A DNA stretch of 64,000 nt from Luzula sylvatica. Lineage: Eukaryota > Streptophyta > Magnoliopsida > Poales > Juncaceae. Position 1 is the stretch's first letter, and the number at the start of each line of letters is the position of its first letter. Positions 22,795 to 37,308 of this stretch are shown here, in pieces. The stretch lies in contig OX326958.1 in NCBI GenBank assembly GCA_946800325.1, positions 64,088,366 through 64,152,365 of the forward strand, in the 5' to 3' direction. The notes beneath the pieces are model-generated. The model saw only the letters and a program-made list of their open reading frames with translations, was not told where the DNA came from and did not search any database. Both the position numbers and the translations under genes were made by a program.

Positions 22795-25700
22795 ATGGAT
22801 CTTTCTAGTTTAGCGATTGTGTTGCGAGCTGCGCTCAGCCATATCCCGGAGGAGAGAAAGGCGGCTGAACAGAGCCTCGACCAGGTAGATAGATATTCTT
22901 CCATTTTTTTAACATTTTTTGATGATTTTTTTTAGTTTTGTTATAGTCATGATTGATTTGGCTGCTCAGTGGAGACTACTGTGCTTGTACTGTTTACTCT
23001 GATAATTTTTTTGAATCATGTGATTCATTATCCGGTTATGGTGATTGAGATCTTAGTATCATTTATGAGAAATTTAGTTTCACCAAAAGAGTTAGGTGAA
23101 GTAGTTGATTGTGATGTTTACTTGGTTCAACCATTCAAATATTCTACAAATTATTGATGTCACTTCCTTAGACGATGTACATGTTTTGAAAAGTTAATAT
23201 TCTCGAGATCTAACCCGAGCTCACACGAACGAATATGCTCTGATTTCTTAATCATATACATTCTTTCTTTTTTCCAGTTTCAATATTCTCCACAGCATTT
23301 AGTGAGGCTCTTGCAGATAATCGTGGATGGATCGTGCGATATCTCAGTGCGCCAGGTGGCAAGCATCCATTTCAAGAACTTTGTCTCCAGAAATTGGTGT
23401 CCTATTGCTGAGGATGGCGTGACGCACGCAATCTCTGAACATGACAAGTCACTGGTTCGCGAAAACATTTTGGGTTTCATAGTTCAAGTCCCTCCCCTAT
23501 TGAGGTATGTATACTAATATCAGTAATAATTATTAATTAATGGATTATTAATTTGGAAAAATATAAACGATTATATTTGCAGGGCACAATTAGGGGAGAG
23601 TATTAAAACCATAATTCATTTGGATTATCCAGAGCAATGGCCTGGACTTCTTCACTGGATCGTAGTCAATTTGGAAGCTCAAGACCAACAAATTTTCGGA
23701 GCTCTTTTTGTTCTCAGAGTTCTCGCTAGGAAATACGAGTGAGTCGAATCCCATTTTTTCACCTCGATTCGCACTGCTATTTTATTTATTTTTCTAATTT
23801 TTTGTTTACTTTTGATATGAAGGTTCAAATCAGAGGAAGAAAGGATACCGCTCAATCTGGTGATAGAAGAAACATTTCCTCGATTATTAAAAATATTCAA
23901 CAATTTAATTATGATCGTTAACCCTCCTGTCGAAGTCGCCGATCTAATGAAATTAATTTGCAAGATTTTCTGGTCCTCGATATATGTAAGTTCTTCCTAT
24001 TAAAACATCTCATTACTTTAATATTATATTATTATTCATATATATATTTCTCTCTTTTTTCGTACAGTTGGAAATACCGAAGCAATTAAACGAAGTGAAT
24101 GCGTTTAGTTCATGGATGGTTTTATTTTTAACCATGTTGGATAGACCGGTACCAATCGATGGCCAACCAACCGATCCCGAATTAAGAAAATCTTGGGGAT
24201 GGTGGAAAGTCAAGAAATGGACTACTCACATTCTAAACCGTCTCTACACTCGGTACGCCAAATAATTATCCATTCATATATTTTGGCCTAAAAATATTCT
24301 GCTATTTTGTCTTATTAGAGTGTTGAATAAAATGGTTTAGGTTTGGAGATGTGAAGCTGCAGAGACCAGAGAGTAAGGCTTTTGCTTTGATGTTTCAGAA
24401 GAATTACGCTGGCAAAATTTTGGAGTGTCTCATGCAATTATTAAATGTGATTCGTACCGGTGGTTATTTACCTGACAGAGTAACCAATCTCATTCTTCAA
24501 TATCTCTGCAACAGGTACTATTCTTTTCAATTATTTTCTTCGTTTTTTGCAATTATAATTTTTAGAATTTTATTTGAGATTAAATTTTTCTATGGTTTGC
24601 AGTATTCCCAAGAATGCCATGTACCAGATTATGCAGCCACAAATGGATATAATCCTTTTCGAAATAATTTTCCCTCTCATGTGCTTCAACGATAACGACG
24701 AGATTTTGTGGACCGAAGATCCTCATGAATATGTTAGGAAGGGTTACGGTATTTTTTACCCTCTAAATTATCTCGATATATTCTCGCGCTAAACTATTTA
24801 TAATTGTTATAATTGTTATTTACTAAAAATATATAAGTGATGAACTGTGTAGATATTATCGAAGATCTATATAGTCCCAGAACGGCTGCGATGGATTTCG
24901 TCAGTGAATTAGTACGGAAACGCGGAAAAGGCAATCTCCAAAAATTCATCCAATTTATTGTCGAAATTTTTCGAAGGTTTGTGAATAATAATATTAATCT
25001 CATTAACTTTTAAAAGAAAAATATTAATTTGAATTTTATTAAACTTGGGGACAGATATGACGAGACAGCTCCAGAGCACAAACCCTACAGACAAAAAGAC
25101 GGTGCTCTTCTCGCTATTGGAGCATTATGCGATAAGTTGAAACAGACCGACCCATACAAGTCTGAACTGGAGAGGATGTTAGTCCAACATGTGTTCCCTG
25201 AATTCACCTGTCCAGTTGGCCACGTACGAGCCAAGGTAATTAATTATTCGTCTTTTTCCTTCTTTTTGATATGTTATTGATATGATAATTTAATTATCTA
25301 TATTTTTGTTAGGCTGCATGGGTTGCAGGCCAATATGCGCATATAAATTTCTCAGACCCAACTAATTTCACAAAAGCAATGCATTGTGTTATCAATGGCT
25401 TGAGAGATCCTGATCTACCTGTCAAAGTCGACTCGGTCTTTGCTCTTCGCTCCTTTGTCGAAGCTTGCAAAGGTATTTTATATTCAAATTCATTCACATT
25501 TTTACTTATTTTGTGGAATCAAAATTTTTGATATTTTTAATTTTCTTTATTACAGATCTTAATGAGATTCGTCCAATGCTCCCTCAATTACTCGACGGTA
25601 CAAATTCAACTTTCAATATTTGTAATTTGTTTCTAGTATTTCATTTTAATTGATCGTTCGAAAATTTGTACAAATTGCAGAGTTCTTCAAGCTAATGAAC

Positions 25701-27825
25701 GAGGTGGAGAACGAGGACCTAGTCTTCACTCTCGAAACCATCGTCGACAAATTCGGGGAAGAGATGGCACCTTATGCTATTGGTCTATGCCAAAACCTGG
25801 TAATCTCATCAATATACCATTTTATCCGTCAATATACCATTTCATGAATTACCTATTAATAAATCATTTACGACGAACACAGGCTGCGGCATTCTGGAGA
25901 TGCATGGACATGTCAGAGGCGAACGAGGAGGAAAATGACGACTCGGGCGCACTCGCAGCCGTTGGTTGCTTACGCGCAATCAGCACGATTCTCGAGTCGA
26001 TTAACAGTCTCCCTCATCTCTTCAGTCAAATCGAACCCACTTTGATGCCTATCATGCGCCGAATGCTCACTTCTGACGGCCAAGGTATATCTTTTATTAT
26101 TCTTTTTCTTGATTTTCTTGGTTTTAATTTGGATTTTTGAATGTTGTGAAGATGTATACGAGGAGGTTTTGGAATTGGTATCGTACATGACGTTCTACTC
26201 TCCGACGATATCGCTGGATTTGTGGAGTCTCTGGCCGTTAATGATGGAAGCTCTCAGCGAATGGGCTGTAGATTTCTTCGAAAGTAAGTGATTTATTTTA
26301 AAATTTCATTTTGTTATTTTTCATACGAATATATTAATGTTTTGTTTTTTAATAGATATTTTGGTCCCACTTGACAACTATATTTCACGGGGCACTGCTC
26401 ATTTCCTTACGTGCAAAGAACCTGATTATCAACAAAACCTATGGACCATGCTTTCATCTGTGAGTGTTATTTCAAACAAATTTACAATATTTTTTTATTA
26501 TTTTAGGGGACACGAGTGAAAATCTTTTGATTTGCACAGATCATGGCTGATAAAAACATGGAGGATTCGGATATCGAACCGGCACCAAAGTTGATAGAAG
26601 TAGTATTCCAAAACTGTAAAGGCCAAGTGGACCAATGGGTCGAGCCGTATCTTCGTATCACAATTGACCGTTTAAGACGTGCAAAGAAACCCTTCCTCAA
26701 ATGCCTCCTCGTTCAAGTGGTACATATTTCTTTTCCTTTTCCTTTTTCATTTTTTTTCGTCTGTAAATAAAACCTAATTCTTATTATTTATTTTGTAGAT
26801 TGCAAATACTTTGTTTTACAACCCTACATTGACGCTCGTGAGTTTGCACAAACTCGGGGTGGCCACCGAGGTATTCAATCTCTGGTTCATAATGCTCGAA
26901 CAGAAGAAAAAGAGTGGGCTTCGCATAAACTTCAAAAGGTAAAATCTTTCTTATTATTGTTTGGAAACACCGAATTTGATAATAATATTTAATATTTTTT
27001 TGTAAATTTTCATTCAGAGAGCACGACAAAAAGGTGTGTTTATTAGGGTTGACTTCTCTTATCGGTCTCCCAGCCGAGCAATTACCTCCCGAAGCCTTAG
27101 AACGTGTTTTCAAAGCTACTCTTCAACTCCTCATCTCCTACAAAGAACAAGTCGAAGGTAAATCTTATTTTAATTCATTATTTTTTATTTTTTCAAATTC
27201 AAAAATTTGTGGCTTCTAATTGGGCAGAGAACAAGAAGCAAGTTGAAGAAGAAGACGAAGAGGACGATGATGACATGGATGGGTTCGAGGCCGACAGTGA
27301 AGAAGACGAAGACGAGTTCGGAATGGGAGTCGATACCGAGGACGGCAACGAAGCCCACAGTCTCAGACTCCAAAAATTAGCTTCTGAGGTTAGTTATTTT
27401 CATACTGGTACGGAGTACGGTACCGTTTAAACTTGTATTATAATAATAATGAGGTATTTTTGTTTGTTTGTGATTAGGCGAGAGGATTCCAGCAGAATGA
27501 CTCGGAAGACGATACCGAAGATGATTACAGTGACGACGAAGAAGAGCTCCAGTCCCCCATTGATGAGGTGGACCCATTCATTTTCTTCGTCGAAACCATG
27601 CAAGGTAAAATAAATCTTTTGTTTTAAATTTAATGCGAACGATTATTGAATTTTATTTTTTTGACAGCTCTGCAATTAGCCAATCCGCCGAGGTTTCAAG
27701 TTCTGATGCAAACCCTAGATTTTCCATACCAAGCCTTGGCTAGCGGGGTGGCTCAACATGCCGATTTGAGAAGAGTGGAAATCGAAAAAGAAAAGTTAGA
27801 AAAGGCGAATACTTCCAAGGCGTAA
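22795..27825 (+). CDS. SAD2: Importin beta-like protein, importin-7/8 (SAD2) type
   Basis: Nuclear import receptor of the karyopherin-beta superfamily, which binds Ran-GTP and carries cargo through the nuclear pore. In Arabidopsis, SAD2 acts in ABA signalling, trichome development and microRNA function. Twenty-one exons join in frame: 22795-22884, 23278-23504, 23583-23738, 23823-23985, 24068-24252, 24341-24514, 24603-24748, 24853-24976, 25055-25235, 25313-25472, 25556-25597, 25681-25799, 25883-26084, 26152-26283, 26356-26459, 26540-26719, 26799-26938, 27018-27157, 27228-27388, 27478-27604, 27668-27825. They total 3111 nt, 1036 aa, near the family length. The importin-beta N-terminal domain (about residues 22-105) contains [20 protein letters not shown]-type helices follow. 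Exons 19-20 encode a long Asp/Glu-rich loop, as in importin-7. All phases agree and no stop intervenes. Confidence 0.95.
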
Positions 27826-27947
27826 CGAGGAGGGTATAGGAAAATTTCATTATTATCATTTCTTTTTATTAGTATTTATATTCTTTTGTCCGCCCTTTTT
27901 CATGGGTCTTTTTTTTAGGTTTTTTGGTGCATTTTTTCGGTCTCTCG

Positions 27948-27948
27948 G

Positions 27949-27990
<42 letters not shown>
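27948..27990. repeat. (GA)n microsatellite in importin 3' region
   Basis: About 20 GA repeats beginning 120 bp after the stop codon, followed by degenerate GA-rich sequence to about 28012. Confidence 0.95.
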
Positions 27991-27993
<3 letters not shown>

Positions 27994-28265
27994 TTAGAGA
28001 GAGAGATTGAGATGGTAGAAACATTAATGGGGAATGGGTCTATCGTCTGTTGTAAGCTTGTTGTCAGTTTTGCGCACTTTTTTTCATGTTTTTTTTTTTT
28101 TTTTTGATTTTTGGTTGAACTTAGTATTTTTTGTATTACTTTAAGGTCGTATTGATTCTTTTTAATGTTCGGATATGGAGGGGTTTTGGTATAGAGTGTA
28201 TATTTATTGTATGGAGTTGTTATTTGTTACATATTCATATTTGTGGTGTTATTGTCGTAGAAAAG

Positions 28266-28383
28266 TCTATTTTTTTGCATGGTTCTCTTTTTTCGTATAT
28301 TTTGAGAAATAAATCTGCATTTTTTCTATTTGTTTGCATGGTTCACTTTTTTCCTATATTTTGAGAAACAAATCTGCATTTTT
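28266..28383. repeat. Tandem duplication of a 59-bp unit
   Basis: Two adjacent 59-bp copies (28266-28324 and 28325-28383) containing GCATGGTTC and TATATTTTGAGAAA, differing at a handful of positions. Confidence 0.85.
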
Positions 28384-29019
28384 ATCTCCATCGAGAACGA
28401 CGTTGAATATAATGACGGGATTTTCGTACTCTTCCGTCTAATAATAAAAATGTCGATCCTTTCAAAATTTTAAACAAGTCAATTATGCCAAGAAAGTAGT
28501 TGGATTATATTATAATCTACGTTGAGCGGATAGAGACAGAGTCAATTCATTTTATTTATTAGGGTTCATATATTTAATTTTTTCAATGTGTCAATATCAT
28601 TTTTCGAAATAAATATTTAAAGTTTGTTATAATTAAAATATCAAGTTATTATTGTTTATATATTTAATCATCTTCGGAGAGTCACTTTCCACAAAGACCT
28701 TATTTTCACTGTTTTGATTGATCCCGTTTGCAAGCAAATCAAACCACAAGTCTATGTTCTATTAAATTGTTTATTCATATGTATAATTTTTTCATGTCGA
28801 GTTTCAAATTTCAAATTTCGAATTTGCCGTTCAATCGTACGAAGTTCATGTGTTCTTATTTCAGTATAAATTAATCCGGTACGTTGTGGCAAGAGTTTTT
28901 TCCAATGACCATGTGACGGCGCGATCTGTCACGGCATGTCAAGTTTAAATATTTCTATCATCATTCTCTCGATTTATCTAATCTCGTATATTTTATTAGT
29001 TTAATAATGAATTACATGG

Positions 29020-29052
<33 letters not shown>

Positions 29053-29739
29053 GATGCAATATCTGATATGGTAAAAAAAATATTTGCAGTGTCAGTGCAA
29101 CATAAATCATAATATTCAAAATATTGGATATTAGCATTGAAAAAAACGACATTGACAACTGGAGATTTGCAGTTCTTCAAGCAAATAAAATATGGAACGA
29201 TTATAATAATAATGAGAAAGAATATTTTCATCTATATAAATATTCATTTGATTCCCCCCCTGTATAAAGGGCAATTTTTATTTTTATTTTAATATATTCA
29301 ACTAGAATGTCTACATGATCCATTTATAATATTAGTACTATGCACGGTTTTGATTTTGCTGAAATTTGAACTAAAGTAAGCATTATTTAAAATATTAATA
29401 AATAACTGAGAAATGTCATTATTTTATTAAATATTATGTTGATACATTTTTCTATGCCAAATTATCGAGTCTGAATTACAATTTAACCATCGACTCTTAT
29501 ATCATAAATGACTTAACTATGAACTTGATATATTCTGATAAATAAAATTTGTGAATTGATTGTATTCCGCATATATATTTTTGGTGTATCTTGAATTTGA
29601 GAAATCATTGTAGTCTTCACGGGTGTGCATTCCATATGCACACTGAAATCAATACGAGAGCGACACATGTGTGACAGTGTGTACTTCATGCCAACTCCAA
29701 AACGCGCGTCGTTCCTCATCCATATTTTTATACATTTTT
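28384..29739. other. AT-rich spacer
   Basis: Nothing supported apart from a short GTGT/ATAT microsatellite near 29020-29050. Confidence 0.5.
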
Positions 29740-30025
29740 TAAATATATCATAGATGTATGTTATACCTCTTTTACATGTAGTTTTAAAATGTATGTTATA
29801 CTTTTTAGATATATATTATGCATTTTCATATGTATGATATATTTTTATTTGTTATACATTTTTTAATGTATCATATATCTTTGAGATGTATGATATAATT
29901 TTTTTCAAATACCATAAATGATATATTTTTTTTACATGCATGATATATTATGTTTATTTTAGATGTATGATATATCTTTATTTAATATAATACATGTTAT
30001 ATTTTTTATATGTATGATATATTTT
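29740..30025. repeat. Degenerate minisatellite (ATGTATGATATATTTTT)
   Basis: At least ten imperfect copies of an ATGTATGATATATTTT-like unit spaced 20-35 bp apart. ORFs across it are low complexity. Confidence 0.7.
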
Positions 30026-33000
30026 TATGTACATATACACATTTTTAGACTTTTTTTTTTACATGAATAACATTATGTATACATTGTTTTGGACTAGATT
30101 TATACTTTTGTATAATATTTTATATCTTTTGCTACGTACGTTCAGTCAAAATAAAAATAAAAAAAATCAAATTGTCATGTATCGCGTTCATATTCAATTC
30201 GGCGACCGGAGTGTACAAACGTGGAGTGTTCTAGTCGGTATATTTCAATTTTGCTACTTGCAATGAATGGTGTCTAGGATTCGAGTCGAATTATACTTTT
30301 GTTGATTTGAGTCCGCGAACCAAATTTTGTAACAGTTAATATGATATTTTTTGCTATATTAAAATTAGTAAATATGATATTTGCATTTTCAGAAAGGATA
30401 AGCATACCATATTTTTAAATATGAAAGATTAAATTTGATATTTTTATTTTGTAGAAAGGTATATACGGAACTCCCAAGAATATTCGAGTTGAAGGAAGCT
30501 GTAAGAGTGAAATAAAGAAATCTTTTTCTTTCGTTCAATCCTTAATAATTTTGATAGCAAATATTTTAAAGGCCATTAATATGAGATTCGAATCCTTAAT
30601 CTCTCATGAGAATATAAAATCCTTGAATTCCTGATTATGGATATAATGGCGATATTTCAACTATAAACGGAAATAATTTATCTTCTTCCTTGTGCAAGTG
30701 ATCATTATAAAAATAATGTTGACTTAGCAAGAAGATATTATGTCATTTAAATATTCTGCACAAAATTCAGCGAGTTTTGTGCATATAATTAGTTGAATAA
30801 ATATTTTATTCTGTTTTACAATCATTTTCAACATGAGAAGTTGCCTCCACGATCGTCTGAAAGGCGAAATGCATTTAATACAACAAAAACAAATTATGAA
30901 GTTGATGTTGTTCTGTTTTAGGTGAATTTGTCTATTAATTACTAGAGAAAATTTATTCTTTTAAAACTCAAAATTCGTCTTTTTGAAAAAAACTTCTAAA
31001 TACCAGAAATAATAGATCAAGAATCAGAAAAATATTTTTTCAAAACTGCATCAACATCACAATATCAGAAGTTTTTTACTTGATAATTTTTTTGATCTGG
31101 TGGTAATTTTAAGGTGCATTTTGGATAGTCCAAAGTAATTTCCTAAATAGACTACATAACTATACACAAATATAAAATGACAAATTGATGCATTTAATAT
31201 GTTTATTATTGGTGACTTTGAGTCATATAATTATATCATGATTTGTCCAATAAAACCATGACACGATCATAATCATAATTTACCATTAATATTATGTGGG
31301 GACAAAATCAGGAGAAACCCTTATCCACCTACTATCTCTTGTCCCTCCTCCCTTTCTTGTTCTTGCTTATTTATCAAGTCAGTGCAAAGTTAAACCACAC
31401 AAAAAGCAATAAATGATTGAGGTCTCTAAGTGAAAAATCTTGCAATAATTCATGTTAATTGGTCCAAAGTTAATCTTGATATGCTAACATGAAAATTTGG
31501 TATTTTCAAGTTTGTTTTTTAATACTTATTGATACTTAATTATTTCATACGCTACAAATTACAACATTTGTTATAGCTCTAGTTATAGCGCACGTTAATC
31601 GCTATCGTTACAAAAATGATCATCACGATACAAATCGCTAAACATTATTCGCAACATTGCAAAATATATACGTAAGCCAAATTTTTTTATAAATTTTCAT
31701 ACTCGTTCAACAAAAAATATGTAGGTAAGCCAAAATGTATAAATGTTCATATCGTAGAGGTATAACTGGCTAATTACAAATATCATAGAGATATAATTGA
31801 CTATAATAACCAAACAAGAAAAAAGATTAACAAAATAATAAATACGTAAGTAAAAATGTATGAATGTTCATGTCAAAGAGTTATTAGGTAATTTTAATAT
31901 TAATTTTGAATTTTGAATTTTGAATTAACAAGCTGCGTAATGAGAGATAATGTATCACGAGAAGGAAATTAACCCGAGTCACAAGAAATTAGACAAAATC
32001 GGGCCAATTTTTCGTATAGTAAAGTCCGAACGACAAATAAAAAATTAACAAAATTAGTTTGACGAAGCGTTGTTTTTAGAGCTAACAATTTCTTTGTCCA
32101 TAACGGTTACTCACGTTTTTTACAAAATATCCCTCTTTAATTATGACATGTATTATGAACAAATAATTTATTAATCTGCGAACATATATTTCTTAAATTA
32201 TCATTACAAAAAATAAATGACCAGTAATACCAAATAAACAAATATTTAACAATTATGATTTGCAATAATGATATAAATCAAGAATCGTTCGTACCCAACT
32301 TCATTTAATATGCCCTTTAATTTTGTTTCGTTGATTTAATAAATATTTGACTTGCAAACATATAAAATTATATTTAAAATACATATTATAATTAAAAAAA
32401 ATTTGATTATAAATCTGGAAATATCCTTACTCGACAAAAATACATTTTTTATGTTTTATGCATTATTCAACTAAAAAAATGTGCATTAATTAGAAGAAGT
32501 ATATTGTGCCGGCAAGGTAATTGCTTTTCCTCCCCCATTCGTTTATTCCGTTTTTGTTGGCCAAATTTCAATGATTTACGGCGGTCATCGTCATGGTCAT
32601 GATATGATATGTCCCACCGAAGTTGACTTTATATTACCAGTCTTCCATGGCGACCTTAAGATGATATGGGCTCCACACTCTTCTGTCTTTTCACTTCTCA
32701 TCTCTTCTATGCCCAATTCTCTGTGTGCATTCTATATAGCAAAACTAAATCTATCATACAAATTTCATTAATTATATTAGTCGGTTAAAATTAAACTCAC
32801 GTCACTTATTATGTATAAATCGAAAAAACTATTTCAATAACTAATGATATTCGCAAATATATAGATTATAAGAATTCGATGATTAGTTAAAAAAAAATGA
32901 ACTATATAATTATATATTATGTGTTGAAAATATTTTTGATCACATAAAATCCAAAAAGAACAGATCTAAGATTCTTCATTAATTATGCAAATTTGAACTT

Positions 33001-33392
33001 GCTTTCTTCCTCAACTTACTCCTAAAATCATTTTTAATGACATTAAAAGCTCAAATTCAAATACCTACTTCTTCACAAATTATCTGCACAAACTCAATTC
33101 TTATTCTCTCTCTCTCTCTCTCTTTCTCAAGTCAAAACTCAAAAACTTAAAGCAGCACCCTTTCTTTCACCAAAACCAAAATAATTGCTTCTTTTCTCCT
33201 CTTTTTTCAAGTTATAGATCTTGAACTACGCCCAAAAAATCTACAAAGAACCAATTTTTCATTCTTGGTTTTTAATTCTCGAAGTACCAACAAACCAAGT
33301 ATTATTTTTGTGACAAACCAAGTATTAGTTTTGGGGCGGAGAGAAAGAGAAACCAGAAAAGAATCAAATGTTTCTCTAGAGAGAGAAAATAA
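30026..33392. other. AT-rich spacer and MACPF gene upstream region
   Basis: No gene was supported up to the MACPF start. A (CT)n run at about 33106-33126 lies in the probable 5' leader. Confidence 0.5.
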
Positions 33393-35788
33393 ATGAACAT
33401 GGAATTGGATAAATCAGCGACGTTTCCAATTGGAGAAGAAGCACTTGCATCACTAGGTTGTGGTTTTGACTTGGCCAATGATTTCAGATTGAGGTTCACC
33501 AAAGGGGGCAGAGAGAGACTGGTTCAATTAAACGAGAAGAATTTACACGATGTCGCAATTCCCGGCGGACCCACAGTGCGCCACGTGTCCTGCGATATCG
33601 GTTGCGACAAGGGTGACCAGATGAGATTTCAATCTGATATTCTCGAATTCAACAAGGTTTTGAAATCATACTTTTAACTTCTTTATGTTCTTGATCTTAT
33701 ATAATTATTTACTAATTTTAATTTTAATTTTAATTTTCAGATGTCTGAATTGCTAAATCAGAAATGCTCGATACAAACGAAAGTACCGTCTGGACTTTTT
33801 AATTCCCTTTTCGACCTTAGCGGTGCATGGTTAGAAGATGCAAAATCAACCAAGTATCTCGCTTTCGATGGATATTTCATTTCATTGTATAATCTACATT
33901 TGAGAGCTTCACCACTAATTCTTCGTGATCGAGTTAAAAAAGCCGTACCGCCCAATTGGGACCCTGTTGCCCTCGCCAGGTACGAGTTTTTATCATTTAG
34001 GGTTTGTTTTTATAGCAAGTAATTAATTTGGGTGTATAATTACATTTTTAGGTTTATAGAAACTTATGGGACGCATATAATAGTAGGATTATCGATTGGA
34101 GGCCAAAACACGGTTTGTGTGAGACAAAACCATTTTTCGTCTCTTCCAACTGCAGATATTAAAATGCATCTAGAAGATCTCGGCGATTTTTTATTCGGTG
34201 ACGGTAGAAATCTCTCTCCTATTCATCGAACCAATAAAGAAGGCAAAAATAAGGTACACATTATATACATTTTTAAGTTAATATTTTCTTGAAATTTACT
34301 TGGTTTAGTTGATTTGAATGATTTGTTTTAGGTACCAGAAGTATTTGTTCGAATTTTGCAATCGAATAATAATTTGCAACTTTCGAGCTATTCAGAAACT
34401 TCGAGCAAAGATGTAAGTAAACTAAAAACACAAATAACGAATTAATACTTTGAAACACGCTTGTTAATTTATTACGGGAATAAAATAGGGGTTAACGGTA
34501 ATTTGCTCCAAAAGAGGGGGTGATGTGCATTTATCCAATCACTCGAGATGGCTTCAAACCGTGAGTTCAAATCCAGATGCAATTTTGTTCAAATTTGTGC
34601 CTATTACTTCTCTTCTCACTGGAATTCAAGGAAGTGGATATCTTAGCCACGCCATCAATCTATATCTTCGATGTAAGTTTTTCATATATACCCCTCCAAA
34701 AGTGATAATATCATATATACCCTTATCGTTTCATTGCTCATTTTAAATTTAATTTTGAAATGATCAGATAAACCAGATTTAGAGGATTTGCGATATTTTT
34801 TGGAGTTTCAAGTGCCTTTACAGTGGGCCCCAATGTTCAACGAGCTGGCACTCGGCCCTCAAAAAAGAAAAGCCTCTTATCCTTCTCTCCAATTCAGATG
34901 TTTCGGCCCCAAAATGCAAGTCAGCACTTCTCAGGTACCCAATTTGCAAATAAGCCCCTCCATTTTCATAAATCGCAGAAAATAAACCGCTCATTTTTTT
35001 TCTCGGAATTTCAGGTATCGAGTGAGTTGAAACCAGTAATAGGACTTCGTCTCTATCTCGAGGGGCGAAAATGCAATCGATTAGCAATCCACATTCAACA
35101 CCTCTCTTCGATTCCAAGCATGCTAAAACTCCCCAACGTGCACGCACAAATGTCTCCCCCCGATTTGCATGCGCAAATACCTCCCCAATGGCAGAGCTCA
35201 GAAGAGTCCGATTCTTCCTTCATCGAACCGATTCTCTGGAAACGATACTCGAGCATCTGTACCTCCACCGTCAAGTACGACCCGTCATGGTTCGAACGGG
35301 TCAGTAATGGCGTTTTCGTAGTTACGGGCGCCCAATTAGTGACGAAAGGGAGTTGGGCTAGGAAGGTTTTGCATTTGCGATTGCTTTACTCGCACATTCC
35401 GAATTGTACCGTTCGAAAAACAGAGTGGGGCCGAGCTCCTGCGATTTCGCAAAAAGGGAGTTTTCTGACGACGATTAGTACCACGTTAAGTTCGCCGTTT
35501 ATGCAGAGAGAGAATCATAGTAACGTGCAAGGAGGACATAAGAACGAGCCCGCGCCAGCTCAGCTTAATTCGGGGGTTTATCCTGACGGGCCGCCCGTAC
35601 CGGTACAGTATAGGAAATTGCTGAAATTTGTTGACATGTCTGAAGTGGTACGTGGGCCCCACGACGTACCGGGTCATTGGATGGTTATTGCCGCCAAGTT
35701 GGTTAAGGAAGGAGGGAAAATTGGATTGCTAGTGAAATTCGCGTTGTTGAATTATGGGGTACACGATGAGGTGACGAGTATCGAGTGA
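33393..35788 (+). CDS. MACPF-domain protein (CAD1/NSL1 family)
   Basis: Plant membrane-attack-complex/perforin-domain protein. Arabidopsis relatives CAD1 and NSL1 restrain salicylate-dependent cell death; this one looks closest to the At1g14780 type. Seven exons join in frame: 33393-33656, 33741-33979, 34052-34253, 34332-34412, 34489-34672, 34768-34934, 35015-35788. They total 1911 nt, 636 aa, the usual family length. The MACPF signature YGTHIIVGLSIGG is at residues 173-185. The N-terminus has CDKGDQMRFQSDILEFN, and the C-terminal half has LYLEGRKCNRLAIHIQHL and YPDGPPVPVQ, blocks conserved in plant members. There is no signal peptide, as in relatives. The exon phases agree and no break is present. 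A second ATG two codons later is an alternative start. Confidence 0.93.
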
Positions 35789-36600
35789 TTGATGTAAATA
35801 TTGGATGAAAAAGATTTGTGTTTTCTTTTTCTTTTTCTTTTTTATTTTTATGGGTATTTGTCTGTTTTGTCTGTTTGTAGGTAGTTGAGATTTTTTTAGG
35901 TTTTGGAGGGTGTTCGTGCGATTTTTACTGTTGATTACGTTGGAATGTGTATAGAGGGGGAGATATAGATAATAATGATGATAATAAGGTTTAACGCGAG
36001 TAATTATATACGTATTATTTGTTTTTAGCGTAGTACTCGAATGCGATATTTGTTTTTTCAATTTTCTTAGGGGTGAAATTTGTATAAATATATTTGTAAA
36101 ATTTTAACATTTATGAGGTTAATGAAGAGAAAACATTCAAGTATTTAACTGACTAACTGTTGATTGTCTGCATAATTATTCCAAGATCATTAATTAATAA
36201 TACTGGAGGTAGATTTTCTTTGGAGACAAGACATCCATTCAAGTTCTGCCACGTCTCACTTAATAAATATCTGAAAAATTATTAGTGCTGTTGGATTTGT
36301 GTTGCTCGCTCCTCTAAAATTATTGTAAGTAGAATACCCTTCATTAATGAATCCAAGCAAAAGCAATAACAGTACGACAAATATTTGTTCACAGCTAAGT
36401 TATATTTATTGTATATTATATATTAATATATTATGGGTTATTATTTATCAGCATATTATTATTACTAGGAAAAATCTCGCGTTATGCTGCAGGTTTTTCA
36501 AATTTATTGTTAATCAAACATGATTATTATAATATATCAAATATGATTAGAAATATCAAGTATAAGTTTTCATGCTACTTCAATACGAGATTATTTAGAA
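35789..36600. other. MACPF 3' flank
   Basis: T-rich then mixed sequence following the stop codon; no gene or repeat supported. Confidence 0.5.
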
Positions 36601-36631
36601 GCTTAAGTGCTCATACACGACCATCACTCAG

Positions 36632-36917
36632 GGGCGGAATCAGAATTGCATATTAGGGGGGACCGGAATAAAATACAAAAAATTTAGAACAACATAATTA
36701 ATATTTTAATTATAGACCGTAATTATTATTATTTATGTTTTATAATGTATGTATTTTGTACCGCTAAATTATATATTTTGAACCGCTGTGTGTAGCTAAA
36801 AAGAGGTTCGTAAACCCTAAAACAAATCACAATTACAAAAATATTATGAAAGTTCGACAAACATTAATAAAATTTATCATTTTTAATATTTGGTTCTATT
36901 TTGAGAGATTAACCATT
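36632..36917. mobile_element. Possible hAT fragment (CAGGGGCGGA end)
   Basis: CAGGGGCGGAATCAGAATTG resembles the terminal repeat of plant Tip100-like hAT elements. The matching right end was not found, so it is probably truncated. Confidence 0.35.
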
Positions 36918-37308
36918 TTTTTTTTTTGAAGGAGGAGGGGTGACCTCACTCATATATTTAAAACACAAAAGTTGAATTACAAAAATTACAGAAATGGATC
37001 CGAATAAGATCCGTAAGTCACTAAGTTACAAAGTAAAGAAAATTGATGACTCCATTGTTGTTACCAGACGACCTTTGCAGTAAAGAGAAATTGCGACCTT
37101 TGTAAAAAATATCTAACAATTGGCTAGTCAATTTGTTACGTTCATGATTATGAGAATATATAAACTATTTACGGAGATACTCTTAAATTGAAATATGCGC
37201 CTATTTTTCTCCTTCCAAAGATTCCAAATTGGCTAGTCAATTGTAACTAACCAAATATTTAGCAATAATTTGTATTCACTAGTTGGTTTGGGTCGGTGGT
37301 ACCGTAGA
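36918..37308 (-). mobile_element. 5'-truncated LINE insertion
   Basis: A T-run on + (poly-A on minus) starts the insert. AGATTAACCATTTTT on the left and AGACTAACCATTTTT on the right form a target duplication with one mismatch. On the minus strand a fragment reads SQFGIFGRRKIGAYFN, resembling the WNxWKERNxRIF region at the C-terminus of plant L1 ORF2. Only the last ~390 bp remain. Confidence 0.55.
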